Of a stretch of DNA of 64,000 bases, positions 48,093-57,143 are shown in pieces. Position 1 is the stretch's first letter. Every line of letters begins with the position of its first letter. Location: NCBI RefSeq assembly GCF_030845195.1, contig NZ_CP132543.1, positions 2,559,501 to 2,623,500 of the forward strand, written 5' to 3'. The position numbers were made by a program, and so were the translations under genes. The notes under the pieces were generated by a model. It was not told the DNA's origin and did not search any database. It worked only from the letters and a program-made list of their open reading frames with translations. This stretch comes from Sanyastnella coralliicola. GTDB lineage: Bacteria; Bacteroidota; Bacteroidia; Flavobacteriales_D; Sanyastnellaceae.

Positions 48093-48256
48093 TTCGAACG
48101 CAGTTTCATGATCTCCTCTTCTATCTGTGCCGCCTTCGCTGTCAGTTCATCTGACTTCGTGCGGTCTACCTTACTCATTCGAAAGGCCTCGTCTAACAGT
48201 CGCTTATGCTCTTTCTCGAGCTTCTTGACTGGGTCGTTTTTGAATAGTCCAAACAT
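48089..48256 (-). CDS. DUF6435 (Lacal_2735-type) small protein
   Basis: A 55-residue highly charged helical protein starting MFGLFKNDPVKKLEKEHKRL and ending EEEIMKLRSN. The opening matches the Lacal_2735 family, widespread in Flavobacteriia and of unknown function. It is the first gene of the unit that contains the SDR, flavin reductase and a photolyase; its TGA overlaps the TTG start of the SDR gene. An AACCTTTG sequence about 25 bases upstream could be its -7 element. Confidence 0.88.
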   Translation of the reverse strand: MFGLFKNDPVKKLEKEHKRLLDEAFRMSKVDRTKSDELTAKAAQIEEEIMKLRSN

Positions 48257-48296
48257 GTAGGTAGAACACAGTTCTTTCGCAAAGGTTCGCTTTGCC

Positions 48297-48373
48297 AGGC
48301 TTTAGGCTTTAGGCTATAGGCGTTAGTATGGGGTAGAGACTTAAGCCTTAGGCCTTAGGCCATAAGCCTAGAG
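48297..48373. repeat. Heptad repeat locus N
   Basis: TAGGCTT/TAGGCTA/TAGGCGT heptads (48299-48326) are followed by their partial complement family, TTAAGCC/TTAGGCC/ATAAGCC (48340-48369), between divergent genes. Confidence 0.8.
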
Positions 48374-48429
48374 TAACTATCTTGTCTGGCACCTAGATGA
48401 ATTGCTAGGTTGACGCCAACACCTCCACC

Positions 48430-49773
48430 ATGCACGATCAAGACTTAACCCAAGGGAGCATTCCTAAACAACTGTGGTCACTTTCGTGGCCGATGATGCT
48501 CTCGATGTTCTTTTATACCCTTTACAATTTCGTTGATACGTATTGGGTGAGCGAAATTTCAGACGAGGCCATAGCGGCAGTGAGTATTTCACAGATTAGT
48601 CTGTTTGTTATGATCTCTCTGGGATTCGGAATTACCGTAGGATCTGGAGTAGTGATGGCCATGCACATTGGCGCTAAAGACCAGGTTGAGGCTGAACGGG
48701 TACTAGGACAATCATTCGTCTTGAGTGCACTGATGGCGGCCTTCTTCACCTTGCTATCCTTGATTTTTGCCGATCAGTTCTTGACGCTTTCAGGAGCCTC
48801 GGGAGAGATCTTTGAACCAGCAAAAGAGTACTTCCTGATTGTGAGTAGTGGTTCTGTTTTACTCTTCCTGATGATGGCGGTAATGTTCGCCTTCAACTCC
48901 CAAGGTGACACCACGACCTTAACCAAACTGTTTGCCCTTTCTACAGCCATCAATATCGTATTGGACCCGTTGCTAATATTCGGATATGGTCCACTTCCAG
49001 CCATGGGGATTAGCGGGGCGGCGACGGCTACATTGGTTTCGCAAAGCGTCTTCTTAATTGTGGCTATTCGCAAGTTGATGTCTCCGAACAGACCTATTCG
49101 ATTCAAGTTTAGCAACCTGAATGTAAAGTGGGAATCTGTGCGTCGAGTATTGCGTATCGGTTTCCCTGCGGCATTAACGCAAACGATCTTCCCAATGGGG
49201 CTTGCTGCGATTACTTACATCACGACCCTTAAGTTCATGGAGGAAGGAGCCATCGCATTCAGCCTCGGCTTCCGAATGGAGTTCTTCGCTTACCTCCCAG
49301 CAGCTGGTTTCGGCTTCGGTGCCATGGCCTTGATGGGACAGAACATTGGGGCTCAAAACTTCACAAGAACAAAAGAAGCATTCAACAAAGCAGTAAGCTA
49401 CGCCTTCCTAAGTGCCACTGGAATTGGGGTATTGGTGGCGCTCTTCGCTTCACCTTTGATCGGTGTCTTTACCGATGACCCAACAGTAACTGAATACGCC
49501 CAAGCCTACATGTTCACCGTGAGCCTGAGCTACGGTTTCCTTGCAGCTCTGATGGTCATTGCCAACGCCTTTCAATCGATCGACAAATCATGGCCTGGCT
49601 TCTGGATCTTCCTTCTCCGTGTGGTAGGGATTTCAATACCGCTCGCCTATGTATTCTCAGTCGTGATGGATTTCTCCATCTGGTCGGTATGGCTCGCTAT
49701 TGTGATTGGGAATATTGTTCCTGCGGCAGTGGGGTATGTTTGGATTCGACGTAAGCTTAAGGAGCTTCGGTAG
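48430..49773 (+). CDS. MATE family multidrug/metabolite exporter
   Basis: A 447-residue inner-membrane protein with twelve helices, of the MATE/DinF group. It begins LTQGSIPKQLWSLSWPMMLS and contains the family features YNFVDTYWVS, GAATATLVSQ and, in the second half, GFGAMALMGQNIGAQN. It exchanges cations for organic compounds across the inner membrane. It appears to be a single gene, flanked on both sides by heptad arrays. The substrate cannot be inferred. Confidence 0.93.
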   Translation: MHDQDLTQGSIPKQLWSLSWPMMLSMFFYTLYNFVDTYWVSEISDEAIAAVSISQISLFVMISLGFGITVGSGVVMAMHIGAKDQVEAERVLGQSFVLSALMAAFFTLLSLIFADQFLTLSGASGEIFEPAKEYFLIVSSGSVLLFLMMAVMFAFNSQGDTTTLTKLFALSTAINIVLDPLLIFGYGPLPAMGISGAATATLVSQSVFLIVAIRKLMSPNRPIRFKFSNLNVKWESVRRVLRIGFPAALTQTIFPMGLAAITYITTLKFMEEGAIAFSLGFRMEFFAYLPAAGFGFGAMALMGQNIGAQNFTRTKEAFNKAVSYAFLSATGIGVLVALFASPLIGVFTDDPTVTEYAQAYMFTVSLSYGFLAALMVIANAFQSIDKSWPGFWIFLLRVVGISIPLAYVFSVVMDFSIWSVWLAIVIGNIVPAAVGYVWIRRKLKELR

Positions 49774-49850
49774 GCGTTAGGCTTTAGGCTATAGGCGTTA
49801 GTGGTTCCGCTTAGGTTATAGATTATCGTTTATAGATCATCGATTTAAAA
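49771..49850. repeat. Heptad repeat locus O
   Basis: TAGGCGT, TAGGCTT, TAGGCTA, TAGGCGT directly after the MATE stop codon, then TTATAGA/TTATCGT/TCATCGA heptads near 49817-49845. Confidence 0.75.
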
Positions 49851-49856
49851 CAAAAA

Positions 49857-49875
49857 GGACGGATATGATCCGTCC
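49857..49875 (-). terminator. Terminator of valS
   Basis: An 8-base perfect stem (49857-49864 with 49868-49875) and a 3-base loop. The minus strand continues with TTTTTG. It lies 25 bases past the valS stop. Confidence 0.88.
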
Positions 49876-49899
49876 CTCTCGTTGAATATTGTTTTCTGA

Positions 49900-52527
49900 C
49901 TAGTTCAAAGAAGCCAATTTCTCTTCGATCGCCTGAATCTTGGATTCAGCATCTGCTTGCTTCTTGCGTTCCGAAGCGACAACTGCCTCTGGAGCGTTAT
50001 TTACGAAGCGCTCATTTGAGAGCTTCTTGCTCACGCTGATGAGGAATCCTTTCTGGTAATCGAGTTCTTTCTGAAGCTTCTCTTTCTCTGCTTCAAGGTC
50101 TACTGTTTCACCAAATGGAACGAAGAATTCATTGGTTGCTACCATGAATGAGAAGGCTTGATCCACCTTTTCTGATACGTAGTCAACTGCCTCCACATTG
50201 CAAAGGTGTGCCACTACGGCGTCGAAATCCTTGTTGTAGCCTTCATTCAACTTCACGCTCAACTGCAGTGGATTCTTGTTTGGAATCTGCTTGTCTTTGC
50301 GGATGTTACGAACGCTTGCTACAACCTCTTGTGTAGCCTCGAAGTCTTTCAATAGACCTTCATTCTGTGCACCAGCTTCTGGCCACGTAGCCAAACAAAT
50401 GGATTCAGAAGCATCTTTTCGCTCATTCAAAAGTTGCCAAATCTCCTCTGAGATAAATGGCATGAATGGGTGAAGAAGTCGAAGCACGGTTTCGAAATAC
50501 TTTGTCGTTGCTTCAATCGTAGTGCGATCAATCGGTGAACCGTATACTGGCTTCACCATCTCGAGGTACCACGAACAGAAATCATCCCAAATCAGACGGT
50601 AAGTCGCCATGAGTGCCTCTGAAATCTTGAAACGATCGTAGAGGTCATTGATTTCTGAAATAGCTTTCGCTAGACGAGCATCCATCCATTCAATTCCTCG
50701 CTTAGCAGCTTCTGGCTGTTCTACGTCAGCTACCTCCCATCCTTTTACAAGGCGGAACGCATTCCAAATCTTGTTCGAGAAGTTTCGTCCTTGCTCACAC
50801 AATTTCGCATCGAACGGAAGGTCGTTCCCTGCCGGTGAGGTCAAAAGCATCCCAACACGTACCCCATCTGCACCGTACTCTTTCATCAAGTCGATTGGGT
50901 CAGGTGAGTTCCCTAGCGACTTACTCATCTTACGACCAAGTTTATCACGTACGATACCTGTGTAGTACACATTGCGGAACGGGAACTCATTGCGGTACTC
51001 GTATCCGGCGATGATCATTCTTGCTACCCAGAAGAACATAATCTCTGGCGCCGTTACCAAGTCGTTTGTTGGGTAGTAGTAGTCTACTTCTTCCTTCGTG
51101 TAGAATCCATCAAAAACGCTGATTGGCCAAAGCCAAGAAGAGAACCACGTATCCATTACGTCTTCATCTTGCTTGAGGTCTGCAGCAGTCATGGAAGCAT
51201 TTCCAGATTTCTCCTGTGCTTTCGTCAATGCCTCTTCAGGAGTCTTCGCCACAACAAAATCATTGTCGCCTTCTCCGTAATAGTAGGCCGGTATTTGATG
51301 TCCCCACCACAACTGACGAGAGATACACCAATCCTTGATGTTCTCCATCCAGTTACGGTAGCTGTTCTTGAACTTTGGAGGGAAGAAACGAATCGTATCG
51401 TTCTCCACATTCTCCAAGGCTGGCTTTGACAGCTCTTTCATATCTAACCACCACTGAAGCGAAAGACGCGGTTCAATAACCACATCTGTTCTTTCCGAGA
51501 AGCCCACTTTATTCATGTACTCCTCCTCTTTCACGAGGTGACCTTTTTCTTTCAGGTCAGCTGAGATCTGCTTACGTACATCAAAACGATCCATGCCCAC
51601 GTACATGGTCGCTTCTTCGCTCAATGTACCGTTCGCATTCATGATGTTAATCGTCTCCAAGCCGTGTTTCTCGCCGAGGTCGTAGTCATTTACATCGTGT
51701 GCAGGTGTTACTTTCAAACATCCTGTTCCGAATTCCATATCTACGTAATCATCCAAGATGATTGGAATCTCGCGATTGACGAGTGGCACAATGGCCTTCT
51801 TCCCATGAAGGTGTGTGTAGCGTTCGTCGTCTGGGTGAATACAAATTGCTGTATCTCCCAAGATGGTTTCCGGACGAGTAGTTGCAATCGTCAACCACTC
51901 ATCGGAACCTGCTACTTGGTAGCGAACGTGGTACAGTTTTGAGTTCACCTCCTTATAGATCACCTCTTCATCAGAAAGTGCTGTGAGTGCCGCTGGATCC
52001 CAGTTGATCATGCGCTCACCACGATAGATTTTTCCTTTCTCGAAAAGATCAATGAAGGTGTCGATTACACTTTCGTAGTACTTCTCATCCATCGTAAAGC
52101 GCGTGCGATCCCAGTCGCAACTCGCACCCAACTTTTTCAATTGGTCAAGGATGATACCCCCGTGTTTGTGTGTCCACTCCCACGCGTGCTCCAAGAAACC
52201 ATCACGTGAAAGGTCAGACTTCTTAATGCCTTCTTCACGCAGCTTGCGTACTACTTTCGCTTCCGTCGCAATCGATGCGTGATCGGTTCCAGGCACCCAA
52301 CATGCATTGTACCCACGCATACGCGCACGACGAATCAAAACATCCTGAATCGTATTGTTCAGCATGTGTCCCATGTGCAAGACCCCGGTGACGTTCGGCG
52401 GTGGGATGACGATCGTATAAGGCTCACGTTCGTCTGGAACTGATTTAAACAGCTCGTTTTCCATCCAGTAAGCGTACCACTTATCTTCAGTGGTTGTAGG
52501 GTCGTACTTAGTAGGTATCTCCTGCAT
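49900..52527 (-). CDS. valS: Valyl-tRNA synthetase
   Basis: Attaches valine to its tRNA in the cytoplasm. The 875 residues have the class I signatures HMGH (51-54, in [13 protein letters not shown]) and KMSKS in [13 protein letters not shown], an editing domain between them, the anticodon-binding domain, and the C-terminal coiled-coil arm ([19 protein letters not shown]) typical of ValRS. No copy of the iterated motif lies inside it, but one sits just upstream (52547-52559). It ends in a strong terminator and appears to be a single gene. Confidence 0.97.
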   Translation of the reverse strand: MQEIPTKYDPTTTEDKWYAYWMENELFKSVPDEREPYTIVIPPPNVTGVLHMGHMLNNTIQDVLIRRARMRGYNACWVPGTDHASIATEAKVVRKLREEGIKKSDLSRDGFLEHAWEWTHKHGGIILDQLKKLGASCDWDRTRFTMDEKYYESVIDTFIDLFEKGKIYRGERMINWDPAALTALSDEEVIYKEVNSKLYHVRYQVAGSDEWLTIATTRPETILGDTAICIHPDDERYTHLHGKKAIVPLVNREIPIILDDYVDMEFGTGCLKVTPAHDVNDYDLGEKHGLETINIMNANGTLSEEATMYVGMDRFDVRKQISADLKEKGHLVKEEEYMNKVGFSERTDVVIEPRLSLQWWLDMKELSKPALENVENDTIRFFPPKFKNSYRNWMENIKDWCISRQLWWGHQIPAYYYGEGDNDFVVAKTPEEALTKAQEKSGNASMTAADLKQDEDVMDTWFSSWLWPISVFDGFYTKEEVDYYYPTNDLVTAPEIMFFWVARMIIAGYEYRNEFPFRNVYYTGIVRDKLGRKMSKSLGNSPDPIDLMKEYGADGVRVGMLLTSPAGNDLPFDAKLCEQGRNFSNKIWNAFRLVKGWEVADVEQPEAAKRGIEWMDARLAKAISEINDLYDRFKISEALMATYRLIWDDFCSWYLEMVKPVYGSPIDRTTIEATTKYFETVLRLLHPFMPFISEEIWQLLNERKDASESICLATWPEAGAQNEGLLKDFEATQEVVASVRNIRKDKQIPNKNPLQLSVKLNEGYNKDFDAVVAHLCNVEAVDYVSEKVDQAFSFMVATNEFFVPFGETVDLEAEKEKLQKELDYQKGFLISVSKKLSNERFVNNAPEAVVASERKKQADAESKIQAIEEKLASLN

Positions 52528-52546
52528 TTGATGAGGGGTTTACTTT

Positions 52547-52559
52547 CGCTAGCGCGGAA
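52547..52559 (-). repeat. Iterated 13-mer, intergenic copy upstream of valS
   Basis: An exact copy (minus strand TTCCGCGCTAGCG), 20 bases before the valS start codon, so probably in its leader or promoter. Confidence 0.85.
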
Positions 52560-52943
52560 GCGTTAAAAACTAGTTTGCAAAGGTCGTATATCTCGAGAAG
52601 GCAGGCAAATGGTGGAGGTAGTTGATAGTAGACCGTGGACTGTGGACCGTGGACTGATTTTTTGGAGCGCCTTGCGCTGCTCCTAACCCTACTCCAACGT
52701 TTTGTAGAGATTGCCTCTCAGGCAACTTGGAAATCGGTGGACGGTGGACGGTGGACGGTGGACGGTGGACGGAATCTAAACTTTAAACATTCCACGTTCC
52801 ACATTCCACTCCCCTACATTCCGCGATCCGCGATCCGCATTCCGGGATCCGCATTCCGCAAACCACCGTCAACCGTCAACCGTCAACCAAAACCCCGCTG
52901 TTAATGTTTTGTTAAAGCCCGAACCATCTGAAAAATTTGGCGT

Positions 52944-52951
52944 TAGATTTG
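52944..52951 (+). promoter_or_regulatory. -7 element of the DUF1573 operon
   Basis: TAGATTTG matches TAnnTTTG and would give a leader of about 28 bases before the ATG at 52985. Confidence 0.55.
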
Positions 52952-52984
52952 AAGTGTACAAGTTGCAAACCGAAAAACAACGTC

Positions 52985-53428
52985 ATGAAACAAGTACTTT
53001 ATACCCTTTTCTTCCTTCTTGCAGTAGGATTCACTGCAAATGCACAAGAAGTAACTAATGGTCCTGTGATCTCATTGGACAAAGAAATTCACGATTACGG
53101 AACAATCCCTCAGGGAGCTGACGGTGGATGTGAGTTTACAGTAACAAACACTGGAACTAGCGCATTGACAATCACTCGTTGTAAAGGATCTTGTGGATGT
53201 ACTGTACCTAAGTGCGACAAAGCACCTATCAACCCAGGAGAGACATCTTCGATTTCTGTGAAGTATGACACAAAGCGTATCGGCCCTATCAACAAGTCGG
53301 TAACGATTACTTCAAACGCGGTGAATGAGCCTACGAAGGTGATCCGTATCAAAGGTAAAGTAGAGGCCGAGTCTGGAGCTGGAGCTCCTGTGAAGCAGAC
53401 TGCTTCTGGCGCACCTGTAAACAAGTAA
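52985..53428 (+). CDS. DUF1573 exported protein
   Basis: A 147-residue exported protein with a signal peptide (MKQVLYTLFFLLAVGFTANA). The DUF1573 domain is an Ig-like fold: EIHDYGTIPQGADGGCEFTV, then the typical Cys-rich strand KGSCGCTVPKC and PINPGETSSISVKYD. The function of DUF1573 proteins is not established; they are common in Bacteroidota, often in pairs. An upstream in-frame start at 52937 is rejected because it lies within the promoter element. It is followed after seven bases by a second DUF1573 gene. Confidence 0.9.
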   Translation: MKQVLYTLFFLLAVGFTANAQEVTNGPVISLDKEIHDYGTIPQGADGGCEFTVTNTGTSALTITRCKGSCGCTVPKCDKAPINPGETSSISVKYDTKRIGPINKSVTITSNAVNEPTKVIRIKGKVEAESGAGAPVKQTASGAPVNK

Positions 53429-53435
53429 TCATCAG

Positions 53436-53807
53436 ATGCTGAAGAGCACTGTACTGATACTATGCACACTTTTGAGCTCCGCTCTTGCGTTCGCGCAGGA
53501 AGCGGAGCTTTCTTTTGACCATAAGGTGCATAAGTTCGACAAGGTCGAAGAGGGGGAACAACTCGAACATGTTTTCCCATTCACCAACACCGGTGATGCT
53601 CCCCTGATCATCACGAAATACGATGTAGAATGCGTTTGTACGAAGGCATTCTTCCCAAAGGAGCCTATCCTTCCAGGTGAAAGCGCTGAAGTACGCGTCA
53701 CCTTTGACACCGAAGGAAAAATCGGCTGGCAGTACCGTACGATTAAGCTGTACTCAAATTCGAAAAATCCGGTCACAGAAATTGAGCTTCGTGTGAAGGT
53801 GAAATGA
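53436..53807 (+). CDS. DUF1573 exported protein, second copy
   Basis: A 123-residue exported protein (signal peptide ends ALAFAQ) with a DUF1573 domain: HKFDKVEEGEQLEHVFPFTN, YDVECVCTKAFFPKEP and PGESAEVRVTFDTEGKIG. The Cys pair (CVC) is kept but the third Cys of its neighbour is missing. The two are diverged, so the duplication is old or ancestral. Its stop is four bases into an in-frame ATG of the next gene (ATGA), though that gene probably starts 48 bases later. Confidence 0.88.
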   Translation: MLKSTVLILCTLLSSALAFAQEAELSFDHKVHKFDKVEEGEQLEHVFPFTNTGDAPLIITKYDVECVCTKAFFPKEPILPGESAEVRVTFDTEGKIGWQYRTIKLYSNSKNPVTEIELRVKVK

Positions 53808-53851
53808 ACCTTCCAGTGAATGCGGTGTACGGAACACCAAAATTCACTGAT

Positions 53852-54892
53852 ATGAAAAAGCTCCTCCTGTTGATCGTCTTGATCGCGATCTCCCCTCTCC
53901 TTTCGGCGCAAGCCTCAGGAAACATCCTTTACAACGAAACAAGCCGTTGGGCTGCTCAAGCACAACAAGTGGCCCACCCGAAGGCTGCTCAGCCCAATCA
54001 AGATCACATGGTGATCGACATTAACGGACTGATCAACGTGAAGGCTGATTCGTACCTGGCCATCTTCCACGTTGTTCAAATGGGCGAAACTGCAGCTGAA
54101 GCTGATTCATTGGTTTCTGCTCGTATTGAGGGCTTCCGAAACATTATGATGAAGGAAGGCCTGAGAGAACAAGACATTCTTCCAGACATGTTGAGCTTGG
54201 TGCCAGTCTATGAAGTGGCGGTGACCAAGAAGCTCTTCACTAAAAACTACACGGAGATTCCTGCTGGATTCGAAATCCAGAAAAACCTACACGTACATTT
54301 CACAGATGCAGCTATGCTCGACCGTATCGTAACGGCAGCTGCCATCAACGAAATCTACGATCTCATCAAGGTTGATTACTACGTCAAAAACCACCGTGCA
54401 TTCTACGACAGCCTGCGCATGGAAGCCATGGCTGTGCTTTCTGATCGCATCGAACAATTGCAAGACCTCGGTATTCCGGTAGGAGAAGAATGGCGTCAAA
54501 CAAGTGATCGCCAAGGTATCTTCTTCCCACTTGAACGCTATGTGAACTACAAGCCCGTAGTAAAAACAGGCATCGAAGCCATCCAAAAACGCAAGCGGGA
54601 TGAAGTAGACACCATCACCGCTGAGCAGCGTTCAACCGTCTACTACAACAAGGTAGGTTACAACGGTTTCGACTTTGTGATCAATCCAGAAATCATTGAA
54701 CCGGCCGTTCAATACACCTACAATCTCCAAGTACGCCTCTTCATCGAACGTCCAAAAGATGAGCCGAAAGAGGAAGTAGTGGTGGCCAAACCAGAACCCG
54801 AAGTAAAGATTGAAGTTCAAACGCGGTACATTCTGGTTGATCAAAATGGGAATGTGAAGGAGTTGCCATACGCAGCAGGTAGAAAGCCGTAA
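53852..54892 (+). CDS. SIMPL (DUF541)-domain exported protein
   Basis: A 346-residue exported protein (signal MKKLLLLIVLIAISPLLSAQ). The SIMPL/DUF541-like region covers about residues 50-220 (INGLINVKADSYLAIFHVVQ, ADSLVSARIEGFRNIMMKEG). A charged C-terminal tail rich in Glu, Pro and Lys follows (RPKDEPKEEVVVAKPEPEV). SIMPL proteins are periplasmic and form oligomers; the role is unclear. An in-frame ATG at 53804 overlaps the upstream stop, but the signal peptide begins at 53852. It is the last gene of the DUF1573 unit. Confidence 0.82.
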   Translation: MKKLLLLIVLIAISPLLSAQASGNILYNETSRWAAQAQQVAHPKAAQPNQDHMVIDINGLINVKADSYLAIFHVVQMGETAAEADSLVSARIEGFRNIMMKEGLREQDILPDMLSLVPVYEVAVTKKLFTKNYTEIPAGFEIQKNLHVHFTDAAMLDRIVTAAAINEIYDLIKVDYYVKNHRAFYDSLRMEAMAVLSDRIEQLQDLGIPVGEEWRQTSDRQGIFFPLERYVNYKPVVKTGIEAIQKRKRDEVDTITAEQRSTVYYNKVGYNGFDFVINPEIIEPAVQYTYNLQVRLFIERPKDEPKEEVVVAKPEPEVKIEVQTRYILVDQNGNVKELPYAAGRKP

Positions 54893-54899
54893 TTCAGGC

Positions 54900-55080
54900 C
54901 TAGATTATCCGGCGTCCGGCGTCCGGCATCCGGATCTTACATCCCGCGATCAGCGATCCGCATTCCGCGATCCGCGATCCGCAATCCGCAATCCGCGATC
55001 CGCAATCCGCAATCCGCGATCAGCGATCCTCACCTGAAGATTTTCCGTCTACCGTCCACGGTCAACCGTCTCCCATTCCC
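54900..55080. repeat. Heptad repeat locus Q
   Basis: CCGGCGT/CCGGCAT units (54908-54934), then about twelve GCGATCC/GCATTCC/GCAATCC heptads (54945-55030), then CCGTCTA/CCGTCCA/CGGTCAA-like units to 55070. It ends at the bioF promoter. Confidence 0.85.
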
Positions 55081-55088
55081 TATCTTCG
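55081..55088 (+). promoter_or_regulatory. -7 element, leaderless-type promoter of bioF
   Basis: TATCTTCG, four bases, then the ATG at 55093; the same arrangement as at the PrsW-like gene. Confidence 0.55.
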
Positions 55089-55092
55089 CTGC

Positions 55093-56217
55093 ATGCTGAA
55101 AGCTCTGGAAAATGCCTTGGAAAAACGACGGGAGGAAGACCGTTTGCGTATGCTACGCGACGAGCTTCCTCCCGTTGATTTTTCTAGCAATGACTACCTC
55201 GGCCTTGGTGCGGAGGAAGTCAACCTCTCAGCAGACCGAAGTAGTGCTTCTTCCTCTCGCAGCATTACCGGTAACTACCCTCGCTTGCGGACGCTAGAGA
55301 CTTTTCTTGCGGAGCGCTTTCAAGGAGACGAAGCCACCTTCTTTCAGTCTGGTTTTGAAGCGAATCAAGCCTTGTTCTCGATGCTGTCTGATCTTGGTGT
55401 GACCGTTCTCTTTGACGAGTACATTCATGCGAGCATTCGTTCTTCTTTATTTCGCTCTCGCGGAAAAGCGTGGTCGTTCAAGCACAACGACCTCACGGAT
55501 CTCCGAATGAAATTGGAGCGCAGCGAAGGGGAATGCGTGGTTGTTACCGAAGGACTATTCAGCATGCATGGCGATTCGCCTGACCTCGAAGCTATCTCAG
55601 CACTAAAGTCTGAATTCGATTTCGCCTTGATCGTTGATGAAGCGCATTCCAATGGATTCTTTGGTGAGCATGGTATTGGAACTTCCGAGTCTCAGGATGT
55701 CATCGCAGATGTAGATGTTCGCATTCAGACTTTTGGAAAGGCCTTCGGAATACAAGGAGCCGCCATTGTGCAGAAGCGAGAATCGCGTTCCGCCGTTAGG
55801 CGAGAAAAAACATCAATCAAAGAAGCCCTGGCAAACTTCTCTCGTCCGTTTATTTACACTACTGCGCCTTCGCCGCTTCTCACTGAATTGTGTTTTCACG
55901 GCCTGCGCAGATGGGATCAAGCGCAGGAGCAGCGCGAGTTATTGGGTGAGAACATTCAGCACTATTTGATGCGCGCGAAAGATTACGCCGAGGCGTCAAT
56001 GAACCGCGGACAGGTACAGTTTTATTCAGTTGGTGGTAATCGTGCAACCCTTCAATGCTCGCAGGCGTTTTCAGAACGAGGCTATGATCTGAAAGCGATT
56101 CTTTCACCTACGGTTCCGGAAGGACAGGAAGGTCTAAGAATCTGTCTTCATGCCTTTAATTCGAAGGCGGAGATTGATGCCATCTTCGACATCTTTGATT
56201 ACATTAGAACAAACTGA
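55093..56217 (+). CDS. bioF: 8-amino-7-oxononanoate synthase (biotin synthesis)
   Basis: A PLP enzyme that joins pimeloyl thioester and L-alanine, the first ring-building step of biotin synthesis. The 374 residues have the alpha-oxoamine synthase pattern: DFSSNDYLGL (29-38), DEAHSNGFFGEHG (182-194) and the PLP lysine at 216 in QTFGKAFGIQG. The length is normal. bioD follows after 15 bases; bioA, bioB and bioC are not in the window. A 15-base form of the iterated motif at 55788-55802 encodes SAVRR. Confidence 0.93.
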   Translation: MLKALENALEKRREEDRLRMLRDELPPVDFSSNDYLGLGAEEVNLSADRSSASSSRSITGNYPRLRTLETFLAERFQGDEATFFQSGFEANQALFSMLSDLGVTVLFDEYIHASIRSSLFRSRGKAWSFKHNDLTDLRMKLERSEGECVVVTEGLFSMHGDSPDLEAISALKSEFDFALIVDEAHSNGFFGEHGIGTSESQDVIADVDVRIQTFGKAFGIQGAAIVQKRESRSAVRREKTSIKEALANFSRPFIYTTAPSPLLTELCFHGLRRWDQAQEQRELLGENIQHYLMRAKDYAEASMNRGQVQFYSVGGNRATLQCSQAFSERGYDLKAILSPTVPEGQEGLRICLHAFNSKAEIDAIFDIFDYIRTN

Positions 56218-56232
56218 ACTTAAATCTACTCG

Positions 56233-56919
56233 ATGGAATATTTTGTTTCTGGAATTGGGACGGATGTAGGGAAAACAATTGTTTCAGCTCTTCTATGTGA
56301 AGCACTCCAGGCAGATTACTGGAAACCAGTTCAATCTGGAGACCTAGACAACTCCGATAGCAAAACAATCAGGTCATTAATCTCTGATGATCTCCACATA
56401 TTTGACGAAGCTTACCGATTAACCACTCCTGCATCTCCGCATTATTCAGCTGAGGTAGACGGCGTACGCATCGAGCCAGCTAAAATTCATCGTCCGGTCA
56501 ACCAACGTCCGCTCATCATCGAAGGAGCAGGTGGCTTGCACGTACCATTGAACGATGACCAAACCATCCTTGATCTATTAATGGTCTGGGACATCCCTGT
56601 GATCCTAGTGAGTCGTAATTACCTCGGGTCTATCAATCACACGCTTCTTTCCATCGAAGTACTTCAGCAACGCGGTATTCCTATTGCCGGTGTCGTCTTT
56701 AACGGAACTCCAACCCCTTCATCCGAAGAGGTCATCGCCAAATACTCAGGCATCACCGTCCTCGGACACATCCCTGAAATTGCGAACCCAGACAAAGATG
56801 TTATCCGCTCCCTAGCCATCCGCTGGAGAGAAGAACTCACCCGCAAGTTGGATGAACGCCATCCGATGAATGTGGAGATGGAGAAGAAAGTCCGTTTGTT
56901 GGTAGAGCGAGGGGCTTAG
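56233..56919 (+). CDS. bioD: Dethiobiotin synthetase
   Basis: Closes the ureido ring of dethiobiotin from 7,8-diaminopelargonate, CO2 and ATP. The 228 residues begin with the P-loop GIGTDVGKTIVS (7-18; Lys14 and Thr15). The substrate stretch YWKPVQSGD and the EGAGGLHVPL motif follow. It is the second gene of the bioFD unit. The last codons run into a CCGGCGT repeat array. Confidence 0.94.
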   Translation: MEYFVSGIGTDVGKTIVSALLCEALQADYWKPVQSGDLDNSDSKTIRSLISDDLHIFDEAYRLTTPASPHYSAEVDGVRIEPAKIHRPVNQRPLIIEGAGGLHVPLNDDQTILDLLMVWDIPVILVSRNYLGSINHTLLSIEVLQQRGIPIAGVVFNGTPTPSSEEVIAKYSGITVLGHIPEIANPDKDVIRSLAIRWREELTRKLDERHPMNVEMEKKVRLLVERGA

Positions 56920-57096
56920 TTTTTCCGGCGTCCGGCGTCCGGCGTCCGAGCTTTTAACTCGTTGCTACCGCGATCTGCGTTCCGCGATCCGTATTCCGAT
57001 TCCGACGTCCGGCATGCGGCGTCCGAACTTTTAACTCATTGCTACCGCGATCCGCGATCCGCATACCGCATACTGCCTACCGCTTACCGCCTACAA
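56920..57096. repeat. Heptad repeat locus R with a 38-base duplication
   Basis: CCGGCGT units (56924-56948), GCGATCT/GCGTTCC/GCGATCC units, and GCATACC/GCATACT/GCCTACC/GCTTACC units (57060-57090). Within it, 56942-56980 and 57018-57056 are near-identical direct repeats that include an unrelated stretch CTTTTAACTC. Confidence 0.85.
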
Positions 57097-57122
57097 AAAA
57101 GGCCACCCGAAGGCAGCCTTTT
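57097..57122 (-). terminator. Terminator with TTCG tetraloop
   Basis: On the minus strand, stem AAAAGGCTGCC pairs with GGTGGCCTTTT (two G-U pairs) around a TTCG loop, then a T run. It ends the esterase-like gene whose stop is at 57144, and the A/T flanks may also serve bioD. Confidence 0.8.
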
Positions 57123-57143
57123 CATGTCATCTTTTGCAGTTGA

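Larger units (their letters stand above)
52528..52984. repeat. Heptad repeat locus P in the valS-DUF1573 divergent gap
   Basis: This 457-base gap holds an exact iterated motif (52547-52559), GTGGACC/GTGGACT units (52629-52656), five perfect GGTGGAC units (52736-52770), ATTCCAC/GTTCCAC and GCATTCC/GCGATCC units (52789-52860), CCGTCAA units (52866-52888), and the promoter of the DUF1573 gene at 52944-52951. Confidence 0.85.

Noticed and set aside
53804-53851. Earlier start of the SIMPL gene with ATGA overlap
   Set aside because: It would put 16 polar residues before a clear signal peptide; kept only as an alternative.
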